Below, piece by piece: positions 1 to 8,030 of a stretch of DNA of 64,000 nt (positions are counted from its first letter, which is position 1; each line of letters begins with the position of its first letter). The DNA comes from Rhizobium mesoamericanum STM3625 (GTDB lineage: Bacteria; Pseudomonadota; Alphaproteobacteria; Rhizobiales; Rhizobiaceae). The notes below the pieces were generated by a model that saw only the letters and a program-made list of their open reading frames with translations, was not told the DNA's origin and did no database searches. The position numbers and the translations under genes were made by a program. The stretch spans positions 925,468 through 989,467 of the forward strand of contig NZ_HF536773.1 in the NCBI RefSeq assembly GCF_000312665.1. Reading direction: 5' to 3'.

Positions 1-1
1 A

Positions 2-190
2 TCCGGAAAGATCGACCAGGCCAGAAGCGAACTCGATCGGCTTGATGCGAAGGCCCCGACGCTTATGCCGATGGTCGAGCGTGAGATTTCTATGCGTCTG
101 GCCCGTCCAGAAGACCAGGAGCGCGTTCTTGCAGGGCTGCGGGCTGCAGGAGCCGCGATCGATCGGGTTCAGCCGACATTAATGAACTAG
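2..190 (+). CDS. C-terminal fragment of an unrecognised protein (cut by the window edge)
   Basis: An open frame enters from the left edge and ends at the TAG at 188-190, giving 62 residues. It is rich in Glu, Arg and Ala and ends ...RVQPTLMN. It reads as a helical C-terminus (segments SELDRLDAKAP and VLAGLRAAGAAID). I do not recognise the family, and no start is visible inside the window. Frame choice rests only on the absence of stops and on the codon pattern, so it could be a chance frame. Confidence 0.4.
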   Translation, partial: SGKIDQARSELDRLDAKAPTLMPMVEREISMRLARPEDQERVLAGLRAAGAAIDRVQPTLMN

Positions 191-337
191 CCGTTGGCAT
201 TTTCAGGCGTGATAATTTCGCACCACGGGCGCGTCCATCCGCACAGATGTTACGCGATGTTACGGGCCTCGTCTCACGCCACCTGCTAGCGTCCAGCGTT
301 GATAAGCCCCTCCCTGGGCGATTGCTGGAATGCGGGC

Positions 338-1555
338 ATGGTGAAACGTAGTATCCCTCTTCTTCTCCTCCTTTTGACAAGTTGCGGACATCCCGACGGC
401 GTGATGACGCCGGTTGCAGTCTCGGCGTCCACTCCTGCGACCTCCAAGGTAGAGATGTTGGTTGCAACTACGCGCGAGCCGTCTGGAGACCCGGCGACGC
501 TATTTAATGGAGAGCGCAGCTCCAAACCCCATCTGACGCAAATTTCGGTCTCGCTTCCTCCGAAGCGCGAGGCAGGCACCGTGCAGTGGCCGAAGCGTCT
601 CCCGCCTAACCCGGCAACAGATTTCGCCGTAACAAATGTCCAGCAGATTGACACTGTCGCGCAGGGGCGGGAATGGTTCGGGCAGCATGTGAACGGTGGA
701 CATGCGCTGGTGTTCGTTCACGGCTTCAACAACACCTACGAGGATTCTGTCTTCCGGCTGGCGCAGATCGTGCACGACAGCAAGATGGAGGCGACGCCCG
801 TCCTGTTCACATGGCCATCGAGAGCCGAGTTAACGGCCTACGAATACGACAAAGAGAGCACGAATTATTCGCGGACAGGATTGGAGCAGGCTTTGCGCAC
901 CCTGGCCGCGGACCCCAATGTCAAGGACATCACCATCATGGCTCACTCGATGGGAACCTGGCTTGCCATGGAATCGCTCCGGCAGATGGGGATACGCGAT
1001 GGCCACGTGAATTCGAAGATTCATAATGTGATCCTCGCTTCTCCTGATATCGACATCCAGGTCTTCGCCAAGCAATTTGTGGAGATGGGCGAGCCACGTC
1101 CGAAGTTCACGATCTTCGTGTCTCAGGATGACAAGGCTCTCGCGGTCTCGAGCTTTATTACCGGTCGGGTCTCCCGTCTAGGCGCGATTAACCCGACCGA
1201 AGAGCCCTACCGTTCGAAGCTTGAAAAGGCGGGCATCACCGCGATCGATCTGACGAAGGTGAAGACCGAGGATGGGCTCAATCACGGCAAGTTTGCCGAA
1301 AGCCCGGAGATCGTCCAACTTATCGGCCAGCGCCTTATGACTGGCCAGACACTCACCGATTCGAAGGTTACACTTGGCCAGGGCATCACCGCTGTAGTTG
1401 GAGGTACCGTAACGAACATCGGGACTGTTGCTGCGACGGCCGTCGCGGTTCCGGCCACGATCATCGAACAGCCGCCTCTCGCAAAAAGAAGGAAACCGCT
1501 GCCGGCCGACGAAACACTCGGTGGTGATCTAAAGCCGCAGACGCTCACGCAGTAG
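338..1555 (+). CDS. Lipoprotein alpha/beta hydrolase (DUF900 family)
   Basis: A 405-residue protein when started at the ATG at 338, which places a short lipoprotein signal at the N-terminus: MVKRS, a run of leucines, then lipobox LTSC at about residues 13-16. The mature part carries an HGFNN motif near residue 128 and the nucleophile elbow AHSMG near residue 202, as in DUF900 alpha/beta hydrolases. The substrate is unknown; the lipobox implies an envelope-anchored esterase- or lipase-like enzyme. An in-frame ATG at 299 would put 13 residues ahead of the signal and is less likely. The mechanosensitive channel gene begins 11 bases downstream, so the two are probably co-transcribed. The ribosome site for this gene is weak. 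Confidence 0.75.
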   Translation: MVKRSIPLLLLLLTSCGHPDGVMTPVAVSASTPATSKVEMLVATTREPSGDPATLFNGERSSKPHLTQISVSLPPKREAGTVQWPKRLPPNPATDFAVTNVQQIDTVAQGREWFGQHVNGGHALVFVHGFNNTYEDSVFRLAQIVHDSKMEATPVLFTWPSRAELTAYEYDKESTNYSRTGLEQALRTLAADPNVKDITIMAHSMGTWLAMESLRQMGIRDGHVNSKIHNVILASPDIDIQVFAKQFVEMGEPRPKFTIFVSQDDKALAVSSFITGRVSRLGAINPTEEPYRSKLEKAGITAIDLTKVKTEDGLNHGKFAESPEIVQLIGQRLMTGQTLTDSKVTLGQGITAVVGGTVTNIGTVAATAVAVPATIIEQPPLAKRRKPLPADETLGGDLKPQTLTQ

Positions 1556-1565
1556 GAGGTTTATC

Positions 1566-3500
1566 ATGAAGGGGTTTTTGTCTCTCGTCGCCGGACTTTT
1601 CTTCGCCTTCAATGCCCTCGCGCAAGCGCCGACGGCCGCGGCCCCACCGGAGAAGATCAACGAACTCGTGCGCCTCCTTCAGGATCCGGATGTGCAGACA
1701 TGGCTCAAGGACCGGAAAGAGGCCGGCCCATCGAGCCCTGCCTCATCGACAGATAGCCCGAATTTGGCGAAATTGGAGTCTGCCACACGGACGCGCGTTC
1801 ACGAAATCATTACTGCGATACCTTCAATTCCGGCGGAAGTGGCCGCGGCCGCTATGAGAGCACGGCAGGATGCCATAAGCAGGGGTTATGCACCCGTCTT
1901 CGTCATATTCGGCGGACTGGTCGCACTTGGTCTTTTCGCCGAGGGACTATACCGCAGACTGATCTCGCAGCATCAGACGCTCCCGGGACGGTTGGCCCCG
2001 GTGGGCATCTTCGCAGGCGCGATGGCGATTGTATTCTTCGCGGTAGAATGGCCGCCTCTCGCCCGCGTCACTTTGCTTGCCTATCTCTCCGCATTCATTC
2101 TGTTTCGCCTGGCAGTCGTATGCTTGTCAGCAGCCGATATCGCGGCGTCGTTGCGCGCAAGATTGATTGTCCTCGTCGGTATCGCTTGTTTGGCTATTGC
2201 GACCGCTGCTGTTGGCGAACCCCTTGGAGTTCCACCGCTCGTGACGGCTGCGATCAGTTATTGCTTCTCCGTCATCGGGCTACTTTTCGGAATCGAGGCT
2301 GTGTGGGCGACGTCGCAGCGGCCTCGACCGTGGAAAGCCGCTGTGTCAGTCTTTCTCGTCACGTTGTGGCTTATCTGGTGCCTCAATATGAGAGGGCTTT
2401 TCTGGATCGGCATCTATTTGCTTGTCCTGCCGGCGATGCTCAACACCGTTGGGCGCGCGGCAGCGTCCTTCGTAAGCGATTCCGGTAGCCTCCGTGGTGT
2501 CTTGGTCGTTCGGAGCGCACGCGCTGCGGTGATCTGCCTCGCCGTCGGTTGGCTGGCACTTGTTTGGCAATTCAATCCGGACACAGTGGGTCAGCGCAAT
2601 CCGACCATCGCTGCCTTGTTCTATGGCGGCCTGAAGAGTGTTCTGATCCTCGTGGTTGCGGATTTGCTTTGGCAACTGGCCAGAGGCTGGATCGACCGAA
2701 CATTACGCACAGCAACCGACACGACATCCCTTGCGCCTGCCGATGCCGCCCGGCGGGCGCGGTTCCGCACGCTTTTGCCGATCTTCCGCAATGCTTTAGC
2801 TGTCGTCGTTGCGGTCATGGCAGCCCTCGTCGTGTTGGCGCAGATGGGTGTGCAGATCGGGCCATTGATCGCGGGCGCCGGCATCTTCGGCGTGGCCATT
2901 GGTTTTGGCTCGCAGACTCTCGTCAAGGACGTCATCAGCGGTGTGTTCTACATGCTGGATGACGCTTTTCGCGTTGGGGAATACATCCAGGCCAAGGATT
3001 ACAAAGGAACCGTCGAGGGTTTCAGCCTGCGATCGGTGCGGCTTCGCCATCATCGCGGACCGGTCTTCACGGTGCCATTCGGCGAACTGGGAGCTGTCCA
3101 GAACATGAGCCGCGATTGGGTTATTGACAAGTTCAGGATCACCGTCGGCTTCAATACCGATATCGAGAAGGCCCGCAAGCTGACCAAGAAGGTTGGAGCA
3201 GAACTCAAGGAGGACGCGGAACTGGGGCCACTCTTCATCGAGCCCTTGAAGATGAAGGGCGTCGAGGAATTCGCCGACTACGGCATTGTGTTGAGTTTTG
3301 CGATGACTACCGTTCCTGGCATGCAGACCTACATCCGTCGCAAAGCCTACGCCAAGATCCGTGAGTTGTTTCTGGCAAACGGAATTACGTTTGCGCAGCC
3401 GACTGTGCAGGTCGGAGGTGACGAGAAGGACGGTGGAGGCGCGGCCGCGGCCGCGCAGGCTATCCGGGCCCAGCAGGCAGGTTCTGCGTCGCCGGCATGA
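1566..3500 (+). CDS. Mechanosensitive ion channel, MscS family
   Basis: A 644-residue inner-membrane protein with an N-terminal signal sequence ending near ALAQA, about eight to ten hydrophobic segments, and the conserved MscS pore helix around residues 430-450 (Ala/Gly-rich, IAGAGIFGVAIGFGSQTLVK). It is followed by the beta-domain segment starting FRVGEYI and a C-terminal alpha/beta domain. It is much longer than E. coli MscS (286 residues) because of the extra N-terminal membrane region, as in MscM/YbdG-like relatives. The expected role is a tension-gated pressure-release channel during hypo-osmotic shock. A strong ribosome site (AGGAGG) lies 6 bases before the start. The Ala/Gln-rich tail after residue 620 is low complexity. 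Confidence 0.88.
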   Translation: MKGFLSLVAGLFFAFNALAQAPTAAAPPEKINELVRLLQDPDVQTWLKDRKEAGPSSPASSTDSPNLAKLESATRTRVHEIITAIPSIPAEVAAAAMRARQDAISRGYAPVFVIFGGLVALGLFAEGLYRRLISQHQTLPGRLAPVGIFAGAMAIVFFAVEWPPLARVTLLAYLSAFILFRLAVVCLSAADIAASLRARLIVLVGIACLAIATAAVGEPLGVPPLVTAAISYCFSVIGLLFGIEAVWATSQRPRPWKAAVSVFLVTLWLIWCLNMRGLFWIGIYLLVLPAMLNTVGRAAASFVSDSGSLRGVLVVRSARAAVICLAVGWLALVWQFNPDTVGQRNPTIAALFYGGLKSVLILVVADLLWQLARGWIDRTLRTATDTTSLAPADAARRARFRTLLPIFRNALAVVVAVMAALVVLAQMGVQIGPLIAGAGIFGVAIGFGSQTLVKDVISGVFYMLDDAFRVGEYIQAKDYKGTVEGFSLRSVRLRHHRGPVFTVPFGELGAVQNMSRDWVIDKFRITVGFNTDIEKARKLTKKVGAELKEDAELGPLFIEPLKMKGVEEFADYGIVLSFAMTTVPGMQTYIRRKAYAKIRELFLANGITFAQPTVQVGGDEKDGGGAAAAAQAIRAQQAGSASPA

Positions 3501-3744
3501 CTATTCGACATCGACGTGGTTATGGTCAGGCAATTGGCGCTAGGTAGGCGCACGTAATGAACCTCCAATCAAAATAACCGGGGCACAACCAGGTTGTTCG
3601 TGTCCTTCGACCAGAATAGGCAACCGGCTGCCGAGCTTTCCAAAAGCAGATTGGTCCTGGACGCCAGTTGGAACTTGCATCTGATCGCGCGTGGTTCTTC
3701 CTCGCTATAACAAGCAGGGGAAAGCCGCAGGTTTCCAGCGCCAT

Positions 3745-4026
3745 TCATAGATTCTGGGCTAGTCTTCCAAGAAATAAGATTGCCATCACCGTTCCAATTT
3801 TGAGCCAAAGACTCGTGGAACGCCGCGCCCTATTCTCGGTGGCCCTCAACACAGATGAAATCCCATTGCGCAGTTCGGCCACCTGCTTCCAAAGCCTTTC
3901 TATCTCCTCCTCTATGGGAACTTGAGAGGAACCAGGTCCCAGATCAGGACCGGTCGATTCGATGTCATTCAGGTACTCTTCCAATTGGGCTTTCGATTCG
4001 AAACCATGGGCACGTATGTTTGTCAT
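3745..4026 (-). CDS. Small tail-anchored membrane protein, unknown function
   Basis: A 93-residue protein with a charged N-terminal half, including a predicted coiled-coil-like stretch (EEEIERLWKQVAELRNG, about residues 38-54), and one hydrophobic segment near the C-terminus (LWLKIGTVMAILFLGRLA, about 73-90). A good ribosome site, AAGGTGAGG, precedes the ATG on the minus strand. I do not recognise a named family. The architecture resembles small membrane-anchored scaffolds or DUF883-like proteins, but no signature supports that. It is monocistronic, with opposite-strand or unrelated genes on both sides. Confidence 0.6.
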   Translation of the reverse strand: MTNIRAHGFESKAQLEEYLNDIESTGPDLGPGSSQVPIEEEIERLWKQVAELRNGISSVLRATENRARRSTSLWLKIGTVMAILFLGRLAQNL

Positions 4027-4127
4027 CGCCTCACCTTAGTTCTGTCGTCTGATTCTTGATTGCGCACGGCGGGAGCGCGTCGCCCTCTCGCCGCAAGGTC
4101 TGAAAACCGATTGATTGCCGAGATCAC

Positions 4128-5396
4128 TTACGCAACGGCGAGTGGCATGCGAGCAACCGACATCAGCGGCTGCGAGACCTGATCCAGCAATTGACCGGCA
4201 TTCTGTTCTTCGCCCAGCGACAGCGTAAGAAGGTGGGCAATCTGCGGCTGCGAAAGCTGCAGCGCCAAGTTCCGGACCGTCATGTAGGCAGCGATTTCAT
4301 AGTGTTCGACGCGCAAAGCCGCCCCAATCAGGGCGATATCAGCCGACGCATCATCCTTCTTCTTCGCTTCGCTCATCACTTCCTCACCCTCTTCGATGAG
4401 GCCGGCCATACCCTTGCACGGCTTCACACGAGCAGGTGCGCCCAAGATTTTGAGACATTCGGTAAGGCGTTCCGCCTGGACTTCAGTCTCATGGAGATGA
4501 GTTTGCAGCAGCGTCTGCAACTGCCTCGAGCGCGCGGCCTTTTCCATCTTGGGCAGAGCCTTTAGGAGCTGCTTTTCCGCGTGCAACAGATCTCGCAGTT
4601 GGTCAATCAGCACCTCCTGGATTGCCTTCGATCCTTCAAGGGGCGCACTTTGCGCGTGGATAGCTGCTCCCTCAACCTTGCCAGGCTTCATGCCCTGAAA
4701 CGCTGGAGCCTCGACGAATTCCCACTGCTCGCCTTCATTCCAGGCGCCGCGCGTATCGACCTCTCCGTGATCCCCCTCTCCGGTCGAGTCGTTGAAGTAC
4801 TGATTGACAAGTTTCGGCGTCGGCGCGATCGCACCAACGCTGAGGGGCGGCTTACCCATGGTCTCCAGAGCAAGCGAAAATGCACGCATATGTGTGATTT
4901 CGCGGGTCATCAGAAACTGAAGCGCGTCCTTCGTGCCAGGATCGCGGCAGAAATCAATCAGGCGCTCGTAGACGATCTTGGCGCGGGCCTCAGCGGCAAT
5001 GTTGCTGCGCAAGTCGACATCAAGCTCGCCGGTGATCTTCAGATAGTCCGCAGTCCATGGATTGCCCATGGAATTGAACAGATTGATTCCACCACCGCCG
5101 GCAATGGCAATCAGAGGGTCAACCTCTGCTTCCTCTCTCACGGATTTCAGAGGTTTAAGGTGCAAGCGGGCAAGGGTACCGACAATTTCAAGGTGGCTGA
5201 GCTCTTCAGTCCCGATGTCCATGAGCAGATCCTTGCGGCCCGGGTCCTCGCAGTTCATGCCTTGGATCGAATATTGCATGGCAGCTGCCAGTTCGCCATT
5301 TGCCCCGCCGAACTGTTCGAGCAACATGTTGCCGAATTTTGGATCCGGTTCGTCGACCCGGACGGTGTACATGAGTTTCTTGACGTGATGATACAT
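4128..5396 (-). CDS. Manganese catalase fused to a DUF892 (YciE-like) ferritin domain
   Basis: A 422-residue protein from the ATG at 5396, which follows a GAGGA ribosome site; an upstream in-frame ATG at 5435 is less likely. Residues about 1-200 are a manganese catalase: Glu in FGGANGELAAAMQY, the E..H pair in IGTEELSHLEIV, and a second E..H pair in REITHMRAF form the dimanganese ligands. After a Pro/Gly linker, residues about 255-410 are a DUF892 four-helix ferritin-like domain (DQLRDLLHAEKQLLKALPKM, then VEHYEIAAYM). Manganese catalase dismutates hydrogen peroxide without heme; DUF892 proteins are stress-associated and probably metal-binding. Both modules look complete, so this is a fusion rather than a truncation. 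Confidence 0.85.
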   Translation of the reverse strand: MYHHVKKLMYTVRVDEPDPKFGNMLLEQFGGANGELAAAMQYSIQGMNCEDPGRKDLLMDIGTEELSHLEIVGTLARLHLKPLKSVREEAEVDPLIAIAGGGGINLFNSMGNPWTADYLKITGELDVDLRSNIAAEARAKIVYERLIDFCRDPGTKDALQFLMTREITHMRAFSLALETMGKPPLSVGAIAPTPKLVNQYFNDSTGEGDHGEVDTRGAWNEGEQWEFVEAPAFQGMKPGKVEGAAIHAQSAPLEGSKAIQEVLIDQLRDLLHAEKQLLKALPKMEKAARSRQLQTLLQTHLHETEVQAERLTECLKILGAPARVKPCKGMAGLIEEGEEVMSEAKKKDDASADIALIGAALRVEHYEIAAYMTVRNLALQLSQPQIAHLLTLSLGEEQNAGQLLDQVSQPLMSVARMPLAVA

Positions 5397-5740
5397 GACA
5401 TCCTCGCTGAACAAAGAACTTCGGCTAACACGCAAATGTTCTGAAGGTTCCTGCGAAGCTGCTCATTCTACCTGACGTGTTCGGAAAATGACCAGGGCAA
5501 GCCAAAGATCCTCATCCATGTCACAAAATGGGAACATAATTGGGAAGCTCGCGACGCCTTCAATTTGCGGCGCGTTTTGTGAACCGGCGCACCTGAAATA
5601 CACGAGCCGACTGGAAGGAATTCGGCCGCGTTTACATGCGAAACATTCCTTCATCAGGGCCGTGTCAAACTGTTGGTCATGAAGTCCGGCGGCCTTGCGG
5701 ACCTTCGAAATTAGAAATTACGCGATCGGCGCCAGCCCCT

Positions 5741-5768
5741 CTTGAACCGTCACTTCGAGTAACTAAAT
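5741..5768 (+). promoter_or_regulatory. Candidate heat-shock/sigma70-like promoter of the first hsp20
   Basis: CTTGAA at 5741-5746 and CTAAAT at 5763-5768 are separated by 16 bases. The -35 box matches the CTTGAA core used by rhizobial RpoH and housekeeping sigma factors; the -10 box is weaker. Transcription would start near 5775 and leave a leader of about 100 bases, the right size for the thermometer-like element before the start codon. Confidence 0.4.
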
Positions 5769-5794
5769 CGTTTGTTGCCGGACGCCCAAACGGG

Positions 5795-5875
5795 GCCGGT
5801 ACGTTGAGCAGACGCCGGGATGTCTTTGAACTCGGCGCTGTCTCGTATCCATGTTGCTTCAAGGAGGATGTGGCT
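5795..5875 (+). ncRNA. ROSE-type RNA thermometer in the hsp20 leader
   Basis: The last hairpin before the start codon reads ATCCATGTTGCTTC then AAGGAGGAT. The TTGCTT stretch lies opposite the ribosome site AAGGAGG, and the flanking ATCC/GGAT arms close the stem. This is the hallmark of ROSE elements, whose conserved U(U/C)GCU sequence masks the ribosome site at low temperature, known from rhizobial small heat-shock genes. The upstream part of the leader can fold into additional stems. The boundary on the left is approximate. Confidence 0.65.
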
Positions 5876-6355
5876 ATGAGAACCACCAATTTCGATTTCT
5901 CGCCCCTGTTTCGGTCGAGCATTGGCTTTGACCGAATGTTGAATGCCCTCGAGGCTGCGAGCCGTGCCGAGACGATGGACGATTGGCCGCCGTACAACAT
6001 CGCCAAGACCAGCGATGATGACTACCGAATCACGATGGCGGTTGCAGGCTTCTCGCAAGACGAACTCGATCTTACGCAGAACCAGAACATGCTGATCGTC
6101 TCCGGTCAAAAGGCAAATGCTGAAGACGGCGAATACCTACATCACGGTATTGGCGGTCAAGCATTTCAGCGTCGCTTCGAGCTTGCCGACCATGTCAAGA
6201 TCATGGGCGCAAGCCTCGTCAACGGTCTGCTGACCATCGATTTGAAGCGTGAACTTCCCGAAGAGATGAAGCCACACCGGATCGCGATCTCAACCGATTC
6301 GGCTCTGCCGGAAAGTGAGACCAAGCGGATCGACACGGCAAACCAGGCGGCCTGA
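5876..6355 (+). CDS. Small heat-shock protein, Hsp20 family (IbpA type)
   Basis: A 159-residue alpha-crystallin-domain chaperone. The ATG at 5876 is chosen because it follows AAGGAGG by 8 bases; the frame is open further upstream, but that stretch is the regulatory leader. The N-terminal arm contains FDRMLNALEAA, typical of class A rhizobial sHsps. The core holds DDYRITMAVAGF and the C-terminal G-x-L motif NGLLTIDL. Such proteins form oligomers that hold unfolded proteins for DnaK/ClpB. A second, divergent Hsp20 follows 95 bases downstream, a common paired arrangement in rhizobia. Temperature control by the preceding ROSE-like leader is likely. Confidence 0.92.
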   Translation: MRTTNFDFSPLFRSSIGFDRMLNALEAASRAETMDDWPPYNIAKTSDDDYRITMAVAGFSQDELDLTQNQNMLIVSGQKANAEDGEYLHHGIGGQAFQRRFELADHVKIMGASLVNGLLTIDLKRELPEEMKPHRIAISTDSALPESETKRIDTANQAA

Positions 6356-6385
6356 AACCTTCCCGCCAGTGCATAGTTCGAACAA

Positions 6386-6410
6386 GGTGCCGGGGTGTGT
6401 CCCCGGCGCC
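6386..6410 (+). other. Strong intercistronic stem-loop between the two hsp20 genes
   Basis: GGTGCCGGGG (6386-6395) pairs with CCCCGGCGCC (6401-6410) across a 5-base loop: ten pairs with one G-T wobble. No T-run follows, so it is more likely an mRNA-stabilising or attenuating structure than a classical terminator. Confidence 0.5.
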
Positions 6411-6450
6411 ATCGCAGACATGTCTATAAGAACGAGAAGGAGAAAAACCC

Positions 6451-6954
6451 ATGAGTGTCCGTGATCTTATCCCCTGGGGTCGCAATGACGGCAACCAGGC
6501 ACCCAGTCTCTACCGCGACAGCGATCGGGATCCATTCCTGGCGTTGCATCGCGAAGTAAACCGGCTGTTTGATGACGTCTTCCGCGGATTTGGTTCCGCT
6601 CTGCCTTCGGTTGGCGCAACCAGCGCATTCGGCGCCGGCTGGCCTAACATCGAGATCTCCGACAGCGACAAGGAGATCAAGGTGACAGCCGAGGTGGCCG
6701 GCCTCGAAGAAAAAGACATCGAGATCTTGCTGAACGATGGTGTGTTGACGCTGAAAGGGCAGAAGAACTCCGAGACCGAGAACAAACAGTTCTCGGAGCG
6801 CTTTTACGGTCGCTTCGAGCGCCGTATTCCCCTCGGCGTCGACGTCGAGGAAGACAAGGTGGAGGCCCTGTTCAAGAATGGCGTCCTGACCGTCACGCTA
6901 CCCAAAACCGAGAAGGCGCAGTCGCAGCTAAAGCGTATCGCCATCAAGACCTGA
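6451..6954 (+). CDS. Small heat-shock protein, Hsp20 family (class C-like)
   Basis: A 167-residue protein with the start DLIPWGRN, a linker rich in Asp/Arg, then an alpha-crystallin domain from WPNIEISDSDKEIKVTAEVA to FKNGVLTVTLPKTEKA (about residues 68-155). The G-x-L motif NGVLTVTL and the C-terminal Lys-rich tail are present. The arrangement DPFLALHREVNRLFDDVFRGF is typical of the Hsp20 group seen in many proteobacteria and distinct from the IbpA-like paralogue just upstream. The ribosome site GAGAAGGAG is clear and the start is unambiguous. It probably works as a holdase together with the upstream protein; a 9-bp GC-rich hairpin follows it. Confidence 0.93.
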   Translation: MSVRDLIPWGRNDGNQAPSLYRDSDRDPFLALHREVNRLFDDVFRGFGSALPSVGATSAFGAGWPNIEISDSDKEIKVTAEVAGLEEKDIEILLNDGVLTLKGQKNSETENKQFSERFYGRFERRIPLGVDVEEDKVEALFKNGVLTVTLPKTEKAQSQLKRIAIKT

Positions 6955-6969
6955 GGAGAACAATTGACT

Positions 6970-6992
6970 GGGCCGCCGGTCAGCGGCGGCCC
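6970..6992 (+). other. GC-rich hairpin after the second hsp20
   Basis: GGGCCGCCG (6970-6978) and CGGCGGCCC (6984-6992) form nine perfect pairs around a 5-base loop. It lacks a T-run, so it may be a weak terminator or a 3' stabiliser separating hsp20 from the NDUFS4-like gene. Confidence 0.45.
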
Positions 6993-7025
6993 CTGCCATC
7001 CTTCGCCAATAAAGAGGGATGAACA

Positions 7026-7538
7026 ATGGACAATATCAGCGAGACATATAGCACAGGCACGGCCCCCAATTCAGGTTTACGGCCCTCAAATGACAATCGG
7101 CGGGAAGCTCTGTTTTTGGAGCGCTCGCCGTTTCCAGAGGATGCGGTCGCTCGCATTTTCAAACCGCCGCGCTCGGTGACGACGTCGGGGGCCGCGCGGA
7201 CCAGAGCTTGGCACCTTGTCTTCGAAGTCCGCACCCCACCCTTCATCGAGCCGTTGATGGGTTATACGGGCAGTGCCGACACGCTCACACAGCTCAAACT
7301 GGAGTTCCCAACCCTTCAGTCCGCTGTGCGCTATGCGGAAAGCAAAGGGTTGAGTTATGTCGTGCAGCGCCAGCCCAGCCGAACCGCTCGTCAGTCAATC
7401 CAAAGAGCCGACCGGCTGACGGAATTGCCGTCCCATTCCGATAGCACGCCAGAGCGCCTCGCTCTTGTCGCGCCCGCTTGCACGCAACATCGAACAAGAC
7501 ACGTTCCAACGGTCAAGATCAATGGAGCAACACCATGA
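7026..7538 (+). CDS. NDUFS4-like (ETC complex I subunit) domain protein
   Basis: A 170-residue protein. Residues about 40-120 match the NDUFS4/ETC_C1 family: ARIFKPPRSVTTSG, the tryptophan in RAWHLVFE, then FIEPLMGYTGSADTL and YAESKGLSYVV. In alphaproteobacteria the canonical 18-kDa complex I accessory subunit is about 100 residues; here the domain is embedded between a Ser/Asn-rich N-terminus and an unrelated basic C-terminus of about 50 residues. It sits in a stress cluster rather than in a nuo operon, so a role in normal complex I is uncertain. The ribosome site GAGGGATG precedes the start. Its stop overlaps the next start (ATGA). Confidence 0.75.
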   Translation: MDNISETYSTGTAPNSGLRPSNDNRREALFLERSPFPEDAVARIFKPPRSVTTSGAARTRAWHLVFEVRTPPFIEPLMGYTGSADTLTQLKLEFPTLQSAVRYAESKGLSYVVQRQPSRTARQSIQRADRLTELPSHSDSTPERLALVAPACTQHRTRHVPTVKINGATP

Positions 7539-7951
7539 GAAAGGAAGGCATCAGCAATTCAATACCGCAGGAAGCCATGGCCGCTATCAATGCCGGTCAT
7601 CTGCTTCGCCCAGGCGAACATTTCCATCACCCGCGGGACGTCATTGCGGCCGAAAACATCGGCAAGGACGAAAAGCGGGCTATTCTGGCTTCATGGGCGT
7701 CCGACATCTTTGCCGTCGAGTCCACGCCTGCGCTTCGGCTCTATCCGGGAACCGATAAAGCCGCTTCTTATGATGAAATTCTCGAGGCGTTGAAGTTGTT
7801 GGACGGCGCGCATGAACCGTCACAGCAATGCTCTTCGGTGTCGCCCGTTCGCAAGACTCAACGTCGACGAGCGCGGGCACGGCCGTTCGGCGGATTTGGT
7901 CTCTGCAGCTACAGAAGAGGAGACCGACACCGACACCCATTCGAAAGCTGA
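7535..7951 (+). CDS. Small conserved-looking protein, unknown function
   Basis: A 138-residue protein starting at the ATG at 7535, which overlaps the upstream stop as ATGA, indicating translational coupling. The first 90 residues look genuine (DVIAAENIGKDEKRAILASW, then SPALRLYPG-like and YDEILEALKLLDG). The tail from about residue 92 is very basic (KTQRRRARARPFGGFG), a pattern I associate with rhizobial small stress proteins of unknown role. I assign no function. The frame of the following glycosyltransferase is open across its 3' part, so the final 40 residues deserve caution. Confidence 0.6.
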   Translation: MRKEGISNSIPQEAMAAINAGHLLRPGEHFHHPRDVIAAENIGKDEKRAILASWASDIFAVESTPALRLYPGTDKAASYDEILEALKLLDGAHEPSQQCSSVSPVRKTQRRRARARPFGGFGLCSYRRGDRHRHPFES

Positions 7952-8030
7952 CCCCGGTTCGAACAAACCCGTGCCAACGAAAGGCATGATTTTTACCGAC
8001 GACTCTTGCTCAATCGAGGAGGTTTTGCCG

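Noticed and set aside
5636..5875. Upstream in-frame extension of the first hsp20 to 5636
   Set aside because: This stretch contains the promoter and the thermometer-like leader. The ATG at 5876 has the ribosome site.
7812..8030. In-frame N-terminal extension of the glycosyltransferase (73 residues)
   Set aside because: The GT4 fold begins at 8031 after a strong ribosome site. The upstream stretch is low similarity and overlaps the end of another gene.
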